Shown: positions 9,475 to 17,491 of the stretch, in pieces
Numbering within the stretch: the stretch's first letter is position 1
Layout: each line of letters starts with the position of its first letter
Assembly (NCBI GenBank): GCA_002408385.1
Contig: DHSB01000202.1
Location: 12,141-35,778 of the forward strand
Reading direction: 5' to 3'
From: Myxococcales bacterium UBA5297
GTDB taxonomy: Bacteria > Myxococcota > Myxococcia > Myxococcales > UBA5297
DNA: 23,638 nt
Notes under the pieces: generated by a model
What the model was told of the DNA's origin: nothing
What the model saw: the letters and a program-made list of their open reading frames with translations, nothing else
Database searches by the model: none
Program-made: the position numbers and the translations under genes

Positions 9475-10230
9475 CTACAACGTGCGCACGGCGATGACGG
9501 TGATGTTGTCGTCGCCGCCGCGCTCGTTGGCGAGGTCGACCAGCCCTTTGGGAACCGAGGCGAGCTCCGGACTGCTCGCAAGCTCGAGGATTTCGTGGTC
9601 CTCGACGAGGTTCGACATGCCGTCCGAGCAAAGGACGAAGGTGTCCCCCGGCTCGCAGACCAAGCCCATCACGTCGACCATCACTTCCTGCTCGAAGCCG
9701 ACCGAGCGGGTGATGATGTTCTTGTAGCGGCTGTGGCGCGCCTCGTCCGGGGTGATCATCCCCGCCTTGATCTGCTCGTTGACGAGGCTGTGGTCCTCGC
9801 TCACCTGCTGAACGAGCTTGCCCCGCACGAGATAAGCGCGGCTGTCGCCGACGTGGGCGAAGAAGGCCGCGTCGTCCTTGATGAGCAGCGCGATGGTCGT
9901 CGTCCCCATGCCGGCCAGGCGGGGGTCTCCCTGGGCCGCGTGGTAGATGTTCGCGCAGGCGGCCTCGACCGCGCCCCGGAGAATGTCGGGGATTCGCGAG
10001 TCCTGCAGGGCGGTCTTCTGCCGCAGGGGCTGATCGGGACGAGCTCGAGCTTTGCGGACCTCAGTGTCGATGGTCTCGACCGCGATTCGCGAAGCCGTGC
10101 CGCCGCCGGCATGACCACCCATACCGTCCGCGACGACGAACAGAGACAGCTCCTCATCGATAAGGAAGCTGTCCTCGTTGTGGTCGCGCTTGCGCCCGGT
10201 GTCCGACAAGCCTTTGGAGAGGACTCTCAT
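9475..10230 (-). CDS. PP2C-family serine/threonine protein phosphatase
   Basis: A 251-residue stand-alone PPM/PP2C phosphatase that dephosphorylates Ser/Thr proteins using two metal ions. The family motifs appear in order: RDHNEDS (acidic metal ligand at residue 20), [12 protein letters not shown] (Asp35, Gly36), [49 protein letters not shown] (Asp about 203) and [11 protein letters not shown] near the C-terminus. All metal-binding aspartates are present. There is no transmembrane segment or extra domain, so it is soluble. It probably opposes Hanks-type kinases such as PknB, but no kinase is encoded nearby. It is monocistronic, with its own promoter at 10256-10285 and a short leader without a clear ribosome site. 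Confidence 0.95.
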   Translation of the reverse strand: MRVLSKGLSDTGRKRDHNEDSFLIDEELSLFVVADGMGGHAGGGTASRIAVETIDTEVRKARARPDQPLRQKTALQDSRIPDILRGAVEAACANIYHAAQGDPRLAGMGTTTIALLIKDDAAFFAHVGDSRAYLVRGKLVQQVSEDHSLVNEQIKAGMITPDEARHSRYKNIITRSVGFEQEVMVDVMGLVCEPGDTFVLCSDGMSNLVEDHEILELASSPELASVPKGLVDLANERGGDDNITVIAVRTL

Positions 10231-10652
10231 AGGGGTGCAGGTCTGGAGCGGGTGGAATCTACCGGCCGCACGGCTTTGAGGTCAATAAGCGCGCTTGCCG
10301 ACGTTAGATTTTTTTTCGCGCCAGGTTGCGCCGCTCTTGAACAGCCTGCCTCAGTCCAGCGCCCGCGCAACCGCCTGGGCGCCACACTCATCAGCGGCCA
10401 ATCGCATCGGCTGACCGCCGGGGGCAGGCGCAAGCTCGCCATGGACTGGCTGATGGCCGAGGGGCGAGCGCTGCCGCCACACGAGCCTCCTTCGCGCGGG
10501 CCTTCGGGTTGCTCGATGCGGCACGTACGGCAAACGATTCGGTGTGAAGCCCAGGACGACCCGGGCCAGCCTCGCGACTCGGAGGCTCAGCCGAGGCGAA
10601 GAGGCGAGGGCCCGCGCAGCTTCACGGCCTCCCCCGCCCGCTTGCTTCGCGC
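10231..10652. other. Intergenic region between recN and the PP2C gene
   Basis: About 420 bases. The left part holds the PP2C promoter and an A/T tract at 10308-10318. An open frame on the minus strand (10351-10656) starts at a GTG overlapping the recN stop as GTGA, but its third-position GC is lower than in neighbouring genes and its sequence is Arg-rich. I do not call it a gene. No clear recN terminator was seen; CTCGG/CCGAG at about 10578-10596 is only a 5-bp stem. Confidence 0.5.
10256..10285 (-). promoter_or_regulatory. Sigma-70-type promoter of the PP2C gene
   Basis: On the minus strand, TTGACC (10280-10285) and TAGATT (10256-10261) are 18 bases apart. An A8 tract lies about 25 bases further upstream (10310-10318) and could act as an UP element. 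The expected transcript start, near 10249, leaves a leader of about 19 bases. Confidence 0.65.
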
Positions 10653-12353
10653 TCACAACCTTGAGCGCCGGCGGCGCCGTGAGCTGACGATCATCTCCTC
10701 GGCGTTGCGCATCGCGGCGCGGGTGACCTCCACGCCAGCGAGCATCCGGGCGACCTCCCGCGTGCGCGCCTCGTCGTCGAGGGCTACAACCCGCGAGACC
10801 GTGCGCTGGTCGCGCACCAGCTTCTCGACGCTGAGGTGGTGGTCGGCGTACGCGGCGATCTGCGGCAAGTGGGTGATCGCCAGCACCTGCCGCTCTCGCG
10901 AGACCTCCTTGAGCAGACGGCCCACCGACTCGGCGACCGCTCCGCCGATGCCGGTGTCGACCTCGTCGAAGACGTAGGTCGGCACCGGGTCGATCCGCGC
11001 GAGCGCCCGCTTGACCGCGAGCATCACCCGCGACAGCTCACCGCCCGAGGCGATGCGCGCGAGCGGCTTGGGCTGCTCACCCTCGTTGGGCGACAGCAGC
11101 AACTCGCACAGGTCGATGCCGCGCGCCCCGAGCGGCTGACCGTCGACGGCGATCCCCTCCGCACAAGGCCGCAGCGCCACGCGAAAGACCGTCTTCGCCA
11201 TCGCCAAACGCCCCAGCTCGGTCTCGACGGCCTTCGCGAAGTCGCGGGCAGCGGCCGCGCGCCGGGTCGAGAGCTGCCGGGCCAGCTCCAGGGCTCGCGC
11301 GCCCTGCTCGACGCGCTCGCGCTCGAGCTGCTCGAGCCGCTCGCCGTGCCGCTCGATCCCCTCAAGCTCCCCGCGCATCTGCTCGCGTCGGGTCAAGACC
11401 TGTGCGACCTCGCCGCCGTGCTTGCGGCACAGTCGCTTGATCGCTTCGAGCCGCTCGTCGACCTCCGCGAGCCGGCTCGGGTCGTCGTCGAGGCCGCGCA
11501 CGTAGCCGGCCAACTCGCGCGAGGCCTCCTCGATCTCCACCTTCGCGGTTCGCAGCGCGCCCACCCAGGGCTCGAAGCGCGCGTCGATTCCGACTACGTC
11601 GGCGAGCCGGTTGAGCGTGGCGCCGAGCACATCGGCGACGCTCGCCTCGCCCGAGTAGAGAGCCCGCTCGGCCTCGTCGGCGACCGACCGTAGACGGGCC
11701 GCCGAGCCGAGGCGCTTGCGCTCGCTCTCGAGCGCGCCGACCTCGTCGGGCTTCGGGTCGAGCTTGTCGATCTCCTCGAGCTGGAAGGCAAGGTAGTCGG
11801 CGCGCCGCTCGCGCTCGGCGTCGTCCATCAGCAGGCTCTCGCGCTCGCGCACCGTCGCGGCCAGCCGCTCGTACGCTTCCCGATAGCGCGACAGCTCGCC
11901 ATGCAGGTCGGCAAACGCGTCGAGAAGCGGCAGGTGCAGTTGAGAATCGAGGAGGCTGACGTGCTCGTGTTGGCCGCTGATGTCGAGCAGGCCGCGCATG
12001 AGCTGCTCGAGTAGATGGACGGTCGCCATCGCGCCGTTGACCCAGACCCGGCCGCGCCCGCCGCGGCTGACCACCCGGCGCACGAGCAGCTCGGAGCCGT
12101 TCGACGGCAGCCCGAGGGCCGCGAGCCGGTCGACCAGGTCGACCCCGTCGAAGAGCGCTTCGACGGTCGCCTCGTCGGCGCCGGTGCGCACCACGTCGGC
12201 GCTGGCGCGCCCGCCGAGCGCCAGGTGCAGCGCGTCGACGAGGATGGACTTCCCTGCGCCGGTCTCGCCGGTGAGCACGTTGAAGCCGGAGGTGAAGCGC
12301 ACCTCCAGCTCGTCGATGATCGCGAGGTTCTGGATTCGCAGTGCAGTGAGCAT
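10653..12353 (-). CDS. recN: DNA repair protein RecN
   Basis: A 566-residue SMC-like ATPase for recombinational repair of double-strand breaks. The N-terminus has Walker A GETGAGKS (residues 29-36) after IQNLAIIDELEVRF. A signature region contains DISGQHEHVSLL, and a coiled-coil middle section is rich in Arg/Glu/Leu. The C-terminal ATPase half has the ABC signature RIASGGELSRVMLAVK, Walker B TYVFDEVDTGIGG and the RecN-typical ITHLPQIAAYADHHLSVEK. Length agrees with the family (about 550). The start ATG 12353 has AAGGGA just upstream. It follows nadK on the same strand, the common nadK-recN order, but with a 344-base gap. That gap contains two LexA-box-like sites, so SOS induction is likely. 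Confidence 0.97.
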   Translation of the reverse strand: MLTALRIQNLAIIDELEVRFTSGFNVLTGETGAGKSILVDALHLALGGRASADVVRTGADEATVEALFDGVDLVDRLAALGLPSNGSELLVRRVVSRGGRGRVWVNGAMATVHLLEQLMRGLLDISGQHEHVSLLDSQLHLPLLDAFADLHGELSRYREAYERLAATVRERESLLMDDAERERRADYLAFQLEEIDKLDPKPDEVGALESERKRLGSAARLRSVADEAERALYSGEASVADVLGATLNRLADVVGIDARFEPWVGALRTAKVEIEEASRELAGYVRGLDDDPSRLAEVDERLEAIKRLCRKHGGEVAQVLTRREQMRGELEGIERHGERLEQLERERVEQGARALELARQLSTRRAAAARDFAKAVETELGRLAMAKTVFRVALRPCAEGIAVDGQPLGARGIDLCELLLSPNEGEQPKPLARIASGGELSRVMLAVKRALARIDPVPTYVFDEVDTGIGGAVAESVGRLLKEVSRERQVLAITHLPQIAAYADHHLSVEKLVRDQRTVSRVVALDDEARTREVARMLAGVEVTRAAMRNAEEMIVSSRRRRRSRL

Positions 12354-12363
12354 GGTCCCTTGC

Positions 12364-12534
12364 TAGCACAACGGCCGGACACTGAACAGGTGTTTGGCTC
12401 GCCAAACCTGCGACCTGCCGGCCGAAAAGCGTGCCGAGGCTTGGCGAGAGCTCTCGTTTCCGGGCGCAAGCCGAGTCTGCGCGCTCCGTAGAGCCATGGT
12501 TAGCACGGGGGGCTGACACTGAACCGGCGTACCG
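12364..12534 (-). repeat. Duplicated recN leader segment containing two LexA-like sites
   Basis: Two segments, 12354-12397 and 12498-12534, share blocks in the same order on the minus strand: LexA-like site, GTTCAGTGTC, GTGCTA and C, then CCATG. The distal copy lacks AAGGGA before its ATG (12497), but the proximal copy retains it as the recN ribosome site. The distal LexA-like site (12518-12534) matches the remembered consensus at 14 of 17. The distal ATG opens a basic 44-codon frame ending at 12363, just before recN; there is no evidence that it is translated. The remainder of the nadK-recN gap (12535-12697) shows nothing further. Confidence 0.5.
12381..12397 (-). promoter_or_regulatory. LexA-box-like operator, proximal to recN
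   Basis: On the minus strand the 17-base site ends in GTTCAGT. It fits the Myxococcus xanthus LexA consensus as I remember it (CTRHAMRYBYGTTCAGS) at 15 of 17 positions, missing only the second and last. It sits 28-44 bases before the recN ATG and overlaps the imperfect palindrome GTTTGG-CTCG-CCAAAC (12392-12407). The recN promoter itself is not obvious, so the site could cover its -35 region. The consensus is from memory and should be verified. Confidence 0.55.
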
Positions 12535-12697
12535 GCTGATTTGGGGCCCTGCGGCGAGGCGGCGACGTGGTCTGGGCGCGCGCTACTTGCCAAGGACAAG
12601 CGGCGGCTTGGCCCCGGCGCAGGGAGCGATTGAGCCTGAACCCGGCTGGAGCCGGGAGCAGCGAGAGCGTCGCGGCTGCAGGCTGACCTCTTCGCCC

Positions 12698-13558
12698 CTA
12701 CCGCTCTCCCCAGCCGAGCTTCTCGCGAAGGATGCCGAAGTAGTCGACGTTGGGGTTCTTCACGAGCAGCACCTTGTTCATCGACTGCTTGATCTGGATA
12801 CGGTCGCCCGGAACCAGCGGCAGCCCGGTCTGCCCGTCGAGGGTCAGGAAGACCTCGGAGCTCTCGCTCTTGAGGCGCAGGTTTATCTCCCGATCGTCGG
12901 GGATGACGATGGGCCGCTGCGCGAGCGTGTGCGGGCAGATGGGGTTGACGATGAACGCGTGCATCGTCGGGTAGAGAATCGGCCCGCCGGCCGACAGCGA
13001 GTAGGCGGTCGAGCCGGTCGGGGTCGACACGATCACCCCGTCGGCCTTGTAGGTCGTCACGTAGGCGCCGTCGATCGAGGCCTCGAGATCGATGATCCGC
13101 GCGAGCGCGCCCTTGTTGATGACCGCGTCGTTGAGCACCTCGGCGTCGAGCAGCTTTCGCCCCTCCTCGCCGCGGTGGAGGTGCACGCGCAGCTTCATCC
13201 GCGGCTCAACCCTGAAGTCGCCGGCGAGCACCCTGTCGAGCGCAGCGCGCACCTCGGCGCGCGGTATCTCGGTCATGAAGCCAAGCGCGCCGAGGTTGAC
13301 CCCGAGGATCGGAACCGGGTTGGCCCCGAGGACGTAGGCGGCGTGGATGAGCGTGCCATCGCCGCCGAGCACGATGCACAGGTCGCTCTGGCCAAGCTGC
13401 GGCATGCTCCCGTAGGACAATCCCAGCATCCGCCCGACGTGCTCTTCGCAGACCGACGCGACGCCGCGCGCGTGGAGAAGCTCGCTCAGCTCACGCACGA
13501 GCTGAAGGGCCTCGGGCTTGGCCGAGTTGGCGATGAGGCAGACGCGCTTGATCGACAT
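12698..13558 (-). CDS. nadK: NAD kinase
   Basis: A 286-residue ATP-NAD kinase making NADP from NAD and ATP or polyphosphate. Motifs are VLGGDGTLI (GGDGT at 65-69, catalytic Asp67), GVNLGALGFMTEI, LNDAVINKG (Asn143-Asp144 contact NAD), YKADGVIVSTPTGSTAYSLS followed by AGGPI (179-194), and PIVIPDDREI. Length and motif order match the bacterial PpnK family. The protein is cytoplasmic. ATG 13558 is the only sensible start; a TATCTT at about 13570-13575 might be a -10 element, but no good -35 is seen. It precedes recN, as in many bacteria. Confidence 0.97.
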   Translation of the reverse strand: MSIKRVCLIANSAKPEALQLVRELSELLHARGVASVCEEHVGRMLGLSYGSMPQLGQSDLCIVLGGDGTLIHAAYVLGANPVPILGVNLGALGFMTEIPRAEVRAALDRVLAGDFRVEPRMKLRVHLHRGEEGRKLLDAEVLNDAVINKGALARIIDLEASIDGAYVTTYKADGVIVSTPTGSTAYSLSAGGPILYPTMHAFIVNPICPHTLAQRPIVIPDDREINLRLKSESSEVFLTLDGQTGLPLVPGDRIQIKQSMNKVLLVKNPNVDYFGILREKLGWGER

Positions 13559-14061
13559 GGGAGCGCGAAGATAGCAGGCCCGGAGTCCGGACTGCGCGCC
13601 GGCTCATTGGCGCGGGCTCGACTCGCCGGTGGCCCGGCCCCCCCTCGGCCTCGGGAAAATCGCGCGATCGCGCGCCATTTCGGGGCGGGATCGGCCCTGT
13701 GGGGGCCGTGGATGGCCCGTAGAGCGGTTTTGGGTCGCCAGGCTGCCTTCAATAGGGCTGGCGGTCGAACGGCGCCCCTTGGGCCATCCTGGCGCTCCAC
13801 AGGCCCCTTCTCGAGGCTCCGATCGTACGCCGCAAACCTTCCGTGATTACAGTCTTTTTTCGTCCATCGAGGCCGGACTGGCAGACCTGCACGCGAGGCC
13901 TGGGGCCCGGGCCGCGGGCGCGCAGTCGAGAGGGCTTCGACTCCCCGCCCCTCCCTGCCGGCCCCAAGCGAACGTTCAATCCCCGCGTGGCGGTCCGACT
14001 GTGCGGAGCCTGGGCGACGGACGCCACCTGCCTGCGCCGCCGAAGCGCGCCTTCGGGATGC
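13559..14061. other. Long intergenic region with inverted repeats between the SUKH-like gene and nadK
   Basis: About 500 bases without a credible gene. It holds a 14-bp perfect palindrome (CGCGCGATCGCGCG, 13661-13674). On the minus strand this is followed by ATTTT, so it might act as a weak terminator for the transketolase/SUKH operon. It also holds a long imperfect inverted repeat (13692-13718 with 13781-13807) enclosing smaller stems, a T6 run at about 13852-13858, and a hairpin AGTCGA/TCGACT near 13923-13942. No known RNA family was recognised. Confidence 0.5.
13692..13807. repeat. Imperfect long inverted repeat, possible structured RNA
   Basis: Arms 13692-13718 and 13781-13807 are complementary at about 20 of 27 positions, with perfect ends (GGATGGCCC / GGGCCATCC and CCTGTGG / CCACAGG). 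The enclosed part folds again: CGCCA (13736-13740) with TGGCG (13759-13763), and inside it GCCTT (13745-13749) with AGGGC (13754-13758, one wobble) around the loop CAAT. The nested layout suggests an RNA or a DNA cruciform. The strand is undetermined; a T6 run lies about 45 bases past the right arm on the plus strand. Confidence 0.35.
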
Positions 14062-14682
14062 CTACCTGCGCGCGTCGACGCGCGAGACGAGCTCTCTCCA
14101 AATCCAGAGCCGCCCGGCGCCAGCGCCGTATCTCGCCTCGAGCCCGGCGCGGAAGCCGCCCGCCTCGCCGGTCTCAAGCCAGAGCGCGACGCACTCGTAG
14201 AAATCGGCGAGGCTCGGCGCGGCCTCGAAGAAGGCGTGCCGGCCCTCGCCACGCCGCGACAGCCAGACCGGCCCGTCGTCTTCGTCAAGGCGCAGCGCGA
14301 GCGGGTCCCCGCCGTCTTCGGCGAAGACGACCATCCGCTCGTCCCACTCGCGCATGCGCTTGCCGTTGAAGCCGTGCCAGCGATAGCCGACCTGCAGCTC
14401 GATGAGCTCGTGAGGCGCCCAGAGCGTCAGCGTGTGCGTGCCGAGGTCGACGGGCAGGTTGTCGGCCGGCGACAGGTGCGCGAAGGCGCGGATGAGCGGC
14501 GCGGGGAGCGGCAAGACCGCCTCCTGCATCCTCCTCACCTCGCCCATCGCATTTCGCACCTCGAAGGAGCCGCTCAGCCGGCCTCCCTGCGCGGGGACGA
14601 ACCGCGCAAGAGGCGCCCGCCCGCGGCTGCGGACGAGCGCCTCGCGAAGATGATCCAGAGAGCGCTGGAGCCGATCGTCCAA
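14062..14682 (-). CDS. SUKH/SMI1-KNR4-like domain protein
   Basis: The frame ends at 14062 and stays open far upstream, but upstream sequence overlaps the transketolase gene. The first plausible start after that gene's stop (14700-14702) is TTG 14682, giving about 206 residues. It lacks a clear ribosome site; an internal ATG (NAMGEV) is an alternative. The C-terminal two thirds resembles the SUKH fold: VGYRWHGFNGKRMREWDERM, MVVFAEDGGDPLALRLDEDD, GPVWLSRRGEGRH, then an aromatic-rich FEAAPSLADFYECVALWLE. SUKH proteins are often toxin immunity proteins or general interaction domains. No toxin gene is adjacent. It trails the transketolase operon by 17 bases and is probably co-transcribed. Function unknown. 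Confidence 0.65.
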   Translation of the reverse strand: MDDRLQRSLDHLREALVRSRGRAPLARFVPAQGGRLSGSFEVRNAMGEVRRMQEAVLPLPAPLIRAFAHLSPADNLPVDLGTHTLTLWAPHELIELQVGYRWHGFNGKRMREWDERMVVFAEDGGDPLALRLDEDDGPVWLSRRGEGRHAFFEAAPSLADFYECVALWLETGEAGGFRAGLEARYGAGAGRLWIWRELVSRVDARR

Positions 14683-14699
14683 GCTGCGGCGCGCGGCTG

Positions 14700-15629
14700 C
14701 TAGCCGAGGAACCTGCGCACGCGCTGTTCGATGCCCGCGGCGTCGAGCTGGAAGTGGCGGTAGAGCTCCTCGGGCGTGCCCGACTCGCCGAAGCCCTCGA
14801 TGCCCACGCGGTGCAGACGGGCGCCGACGCCGCCCTCGGCGAGCGCCTCGGCGACCGCCGACCCGAGCCCGCCGATGATCTGGTGATCCTCGACGGTGAG
14901 GATGCCGCCCTTGCACTCGCGGCCCGCCTTGATCGCGGCCTCGGCGTCGAACGGCTTGAGGGTGTGGACGTTGACGACGCGGGCGTGGATGCCCGAGGCC
15001 TTGAGCGCCTCGTGCGCGCGGACCGCGCCCTGGACGGTGCCGCCGGTGGCGAAGATGGCCACGTCGGCCCCCTCGCGAAGCTGCACGGCCTTGCCGAACT
15101 GGAACTGGTAGCCCTCGGCATTGACGCGCTCGAGGCTCTGGCGGGTCGTGCGCAGGAAGGCCGGGCCCTGGTGCGTGAGCAGGTACTCGATGGCCCCGGC
15201 GCACTCGAGGTCGTCGCCCGGCTGGATCACCGCCATGTTGGCGAGCGAGCGCATGCAGGCGATGTCCTCGAGGCCCTGCTGGCTGTAGCCGTCCTCGCCG
15301 ATGCCGACGCCGGCGTGGCTGCCGACGATGCGCACGTTGGCATTGCCGTAGGCGAGCGAGAGGCGGATCTGGTCGAAGCGGCCGGCGATGAAGCAGGCGA
15401 ACGAGCAGATGAAGGGGATGCGTCCGGCGCCGGCCATCCCGGCGGCGACGCCGATCATGTTCGCTTCCTGGATCCCCATCTCGAAGAAGCGGTCGGGGAA
15501 CTTCTTGGCGAACAGGTCGCTCTTGGTGGACTTGGAGAGGTCGGCGTCGAGGACGACGATCTCCGGGTGCGTCTCGCCGAGCTTGGCGATCGTCTCTCCG
15601 AAGACCTGGCGCGTGGCTTTGGCGGTCAT
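14700..15629 (-). CDS. Transketolase, C-terminal subunit
   Basis: A 309-residue protein carrying the pyrimidine-binding and C-terminal domains of a split transketolase, which transfers two-carbon units between sugar phosphates in the pentose-phosphate pathway using thiamine diphosphate. The catalytic Glu is in RFFEMGIQEANMIGVAAG (Glu55). GSHAGVGIGEDGYSQQ and LEDIACMRSLANMAVIQPGD follow. The C-terminal domain contains VNVHTLKPFD, VEDHQIIGGLGSAVAE and GESGTPEELYRHF. The start ATG 15629 has AAGGA nine bases upstream. It lies 40 bases after the N-terminal subunit gene and must assemble with it to be active. A DXPS-like enzyme is less likely, given the high similarity to archaeal/bacterial split transketolases. 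Confidence 0.94.
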   Translation of the reverse strand: MTAKATRQVFGETIAKLGETHPEIVVLDADLSKSTKSDLFAKKFPDRFFEMGIQEANMIGVAAGMAGAGRIPFICSFACFIAGRFDQIRLSLAYGNANVRIVGSHAGVGIGEDGYSQQGLEDIACMRSLANMAVIQPGDDLECAGAIEYLLTHQGPAFLRTTRQSLERVNAEGYQFQFGKAVQLREGADVAIFATGGTVQGAVRAHEALKASGIHARVVNVHTLKPFDAEAAIKAGRECKGGILTVEDHQIIGGLGSAVAEALAEGGVGARLHRVGIEGFGESGTPEELYRHFQLDAAGIEQRVRRFLG

Positions 15630-15669
15630 GGTTGGAATCCTTGCTCAGTTGAGGTGCGGGAGAGAGGCT

Positions 15670-16515
15670 CTAGGACTGCTTGATCTCTTCGATGGCCTTC
15701 TGCGCCTGCTCCTTGCTCGGAGCCGCGCCGTGCCACTCGATCCGGTCCTCCATGAAGGAGACGGCCTTGCCCTTCACGGTGTTGGCGAGGATGAAGGTCG
15801 GCTTGCCCTTGGTGCGGCGCGCCTCGTCGAAGGCGTCGAGGATCTGGCCGAAGTCGTGGCCGTCGATCTCGATGACGTGCCAGTTGAAGGCACGCCACTT
15901 GTCGGCAATGGGCTCGAGCGGCATCACGTCCTTCACGTAACCGTCGATCTGGCCCTTGTTGTAGTCGAGGACGCAGACGAGGTTGTCGAGCTGGTACTTG
16001 GCCGCCGACAGCGCGGCCTCCCAGATCTGGCCCTCCTGCATCTCGCCGTCGCCGATGACGCAGTAGACGCGGAACTTGTCCCCGTCGGCCTTGGAGGCCA
16101 TCGCCAACCCCTGCGCGATGGACAGCCCCTGGCCGAGCGAGCCGGTACAGGCCTCGATGCCGGGGGTCAGGGTGTTGACCGGGTGGCCCTGCAGGCCGCC
16201 GAGCCGGCGCAGCGTCGAGAGCTTCTCTCGCGGGAAGTAGCCGGCGCCGGCGAGCGCGGCGTACTGGGCCGGGACCGCGTGGCCCTTGGAAAGGATGAAG
16301 CGGTCGCGCTCGGGCCAGGCCGGGTTCTTCGGGTCGTGGCGCATCTGCTGGAAGTAGAGCGCGGTGACGAGGTCGATGACCGACAGGCTGCCGCCCGGAT
16401 GGCCGCTGGCGGCCTTCTCGAGCATCTCGATGATGTCGACGCGAAAGCCCTGCGCAAGCTTCCTGAGCCGCGCGAGGGTCTGCTCCCGAGTCTCTGTCTG
16501 TGTGGCCGGGTTCAT
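15670..16515 (-). CDS. Transketolase, N-terminal subunit
   Basis: A 281-residue protein with the thiamine-diphosphate PP domain of split transketolase. Visible are ASGHPGGSLSVIDLVTALYF (residues 37-55), ILSKGHAVPAQYAAL (74-88), GLQGHP (107-112), GSLGQGLSIAQGLAMA (125-140), and the diphosphate/Mg motif GDGEMQEGQIWEAA with Asp156 and the downstream Asn186 (DYNKGQ). The partner pyrimidine domain is encoded next. The start ATG 16515 has AGGAGA about five bases upstream and a candidate promoter at 16543-16571. It is first in a three-gene operon with the C-terminal subunit and the SUKH-like protein. Confidence 0.95.
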   Translation of the reverse strand: MNPATQTETREQTLARLRKLAQGFRVDIIEMLEKAASGHPGGSLSVIDLVTALYFQQMRHDPKNPAWPERDRFILSKGHAVPAQYAALAGAGYFPREKLSTLRRLGGLQGHPVNTLTPGIEACTGSLGQGLSIAQGLAMASKADGDKFRVYCVIGDGEMQEGQIWEAALSAAKYQLDNLVCVLDYNKGQIDGYVKDVMPLEPIADKWRAFNWHVIEIDGHDFGQILDAFDEARRTKGKPTFILANTVKGKAVSFMEDRIEWHGAAPSKEQAQKAIEEIKQS

Positions 16516-16542
16516 GGTCTCTCCTTGAACAAAAGGCGCTGA

Positions 16543-16571
16543 GCTTTACCCAATGGGACTGACGGTGACAA
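16543..16571 (-). promoter_or_regulatory. Candidate sigma-70-type promoter of the transketolase operon
   Basis: On the minus strand, TTGTCA (16566-16571) and TAAAGC (16543-16548) are 17 bases apart, with an expected transcript start about 20 bases before the ATG at 16515. The -35 is good and the -10 moderate. The rest of 16572-16753 shows nothing beyond GC-rich sequence. Confidence 0.5.
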
Positions 16572-16753
16572 GCCGCTTGCGGCCGGGCGCCAAAGGGCTT
16601 CGCGAACGACCGTGCTCGCTTACGGACCTGGTTGCGCGAGCGCGGGCGGGGCTTCGGCCTGTTGCTGTCGCGCGTCGGGAACCGCGGTCTCCAGGCCGTC
16701 GGCCGCCCGAGGGCACAGGCGCAGGGGCTCGTCCCGGGCCGCAAGCCGGCGGC

Positions 16754-16783
16754 TTGCCCCCGGGAATTCGTCCGCGCTAGACT
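16754..16783 (+). promoter_or_regulatory. Candidate promoter of the 182-residue protein gene
   Basis: TTGCCC (16754-16759) and TAGACT (16778-16783) are 18 bases apart on the plus strand. Each matches 4 of 6 consensus positions. The transcript would start near 16790 and lead into ATG 16802 or, preferred, ATG 16832. Confidence 0.45.
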
Positions 16784-16831
16784 CCTCGGCCCGGCACGGG
16801 CATGCCGAGAGAAAGCCAAACCCCCGACACC

Positions 16832-17380
<549 letters not shown>

Positions 17381-17491
17381 CCAAGGCGCGCAGGCTGGTA
17401 GGGGCGCCTGGCAATGCGCCCGTCGAGGAATCGAGCCCCCGCGCGGCCGCCGTGGGGAACCGCGGCAGTCTCCCGCGACCTGAGCCCCGGG

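Noticed and set aside
10351..10656. 101-codon minus-strand frame starting at GTG overlapping the recN stop (GTGA)
   Set aside because: The overlap would suit translational coupling, but third-position GC is about 74%, lower than I judge the neighbouring genes to be. The sequence is Arg-rich with no pattern, and the frame covers an intergenic area.
12363..12497. 44-codon frame between the two LexA-like sites as a real small gene
   Set aside because: It has no ribosome site and a composition like spacer DNA. It is kept only as part of the duplicated-leader finding.
13661..13674. CGCGCGATCGCGCG palindrome as a strong terminator
   Set aside because: The usable stem is only five base pairs and is followed by four T residues on the minus strand; too weak to call without transcript data.
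13866..13970. tRNA-Leu-like stretch (ACTGGCAGAC followed by GGCTTCGACTCC)
   Set aside because: The T-arm stem does not pair beyond about three bases, no acceptor stem closes it, and the anticodon arm is not formed. The AGTCGA/TCGACT hairpin explains part of the resemblance.
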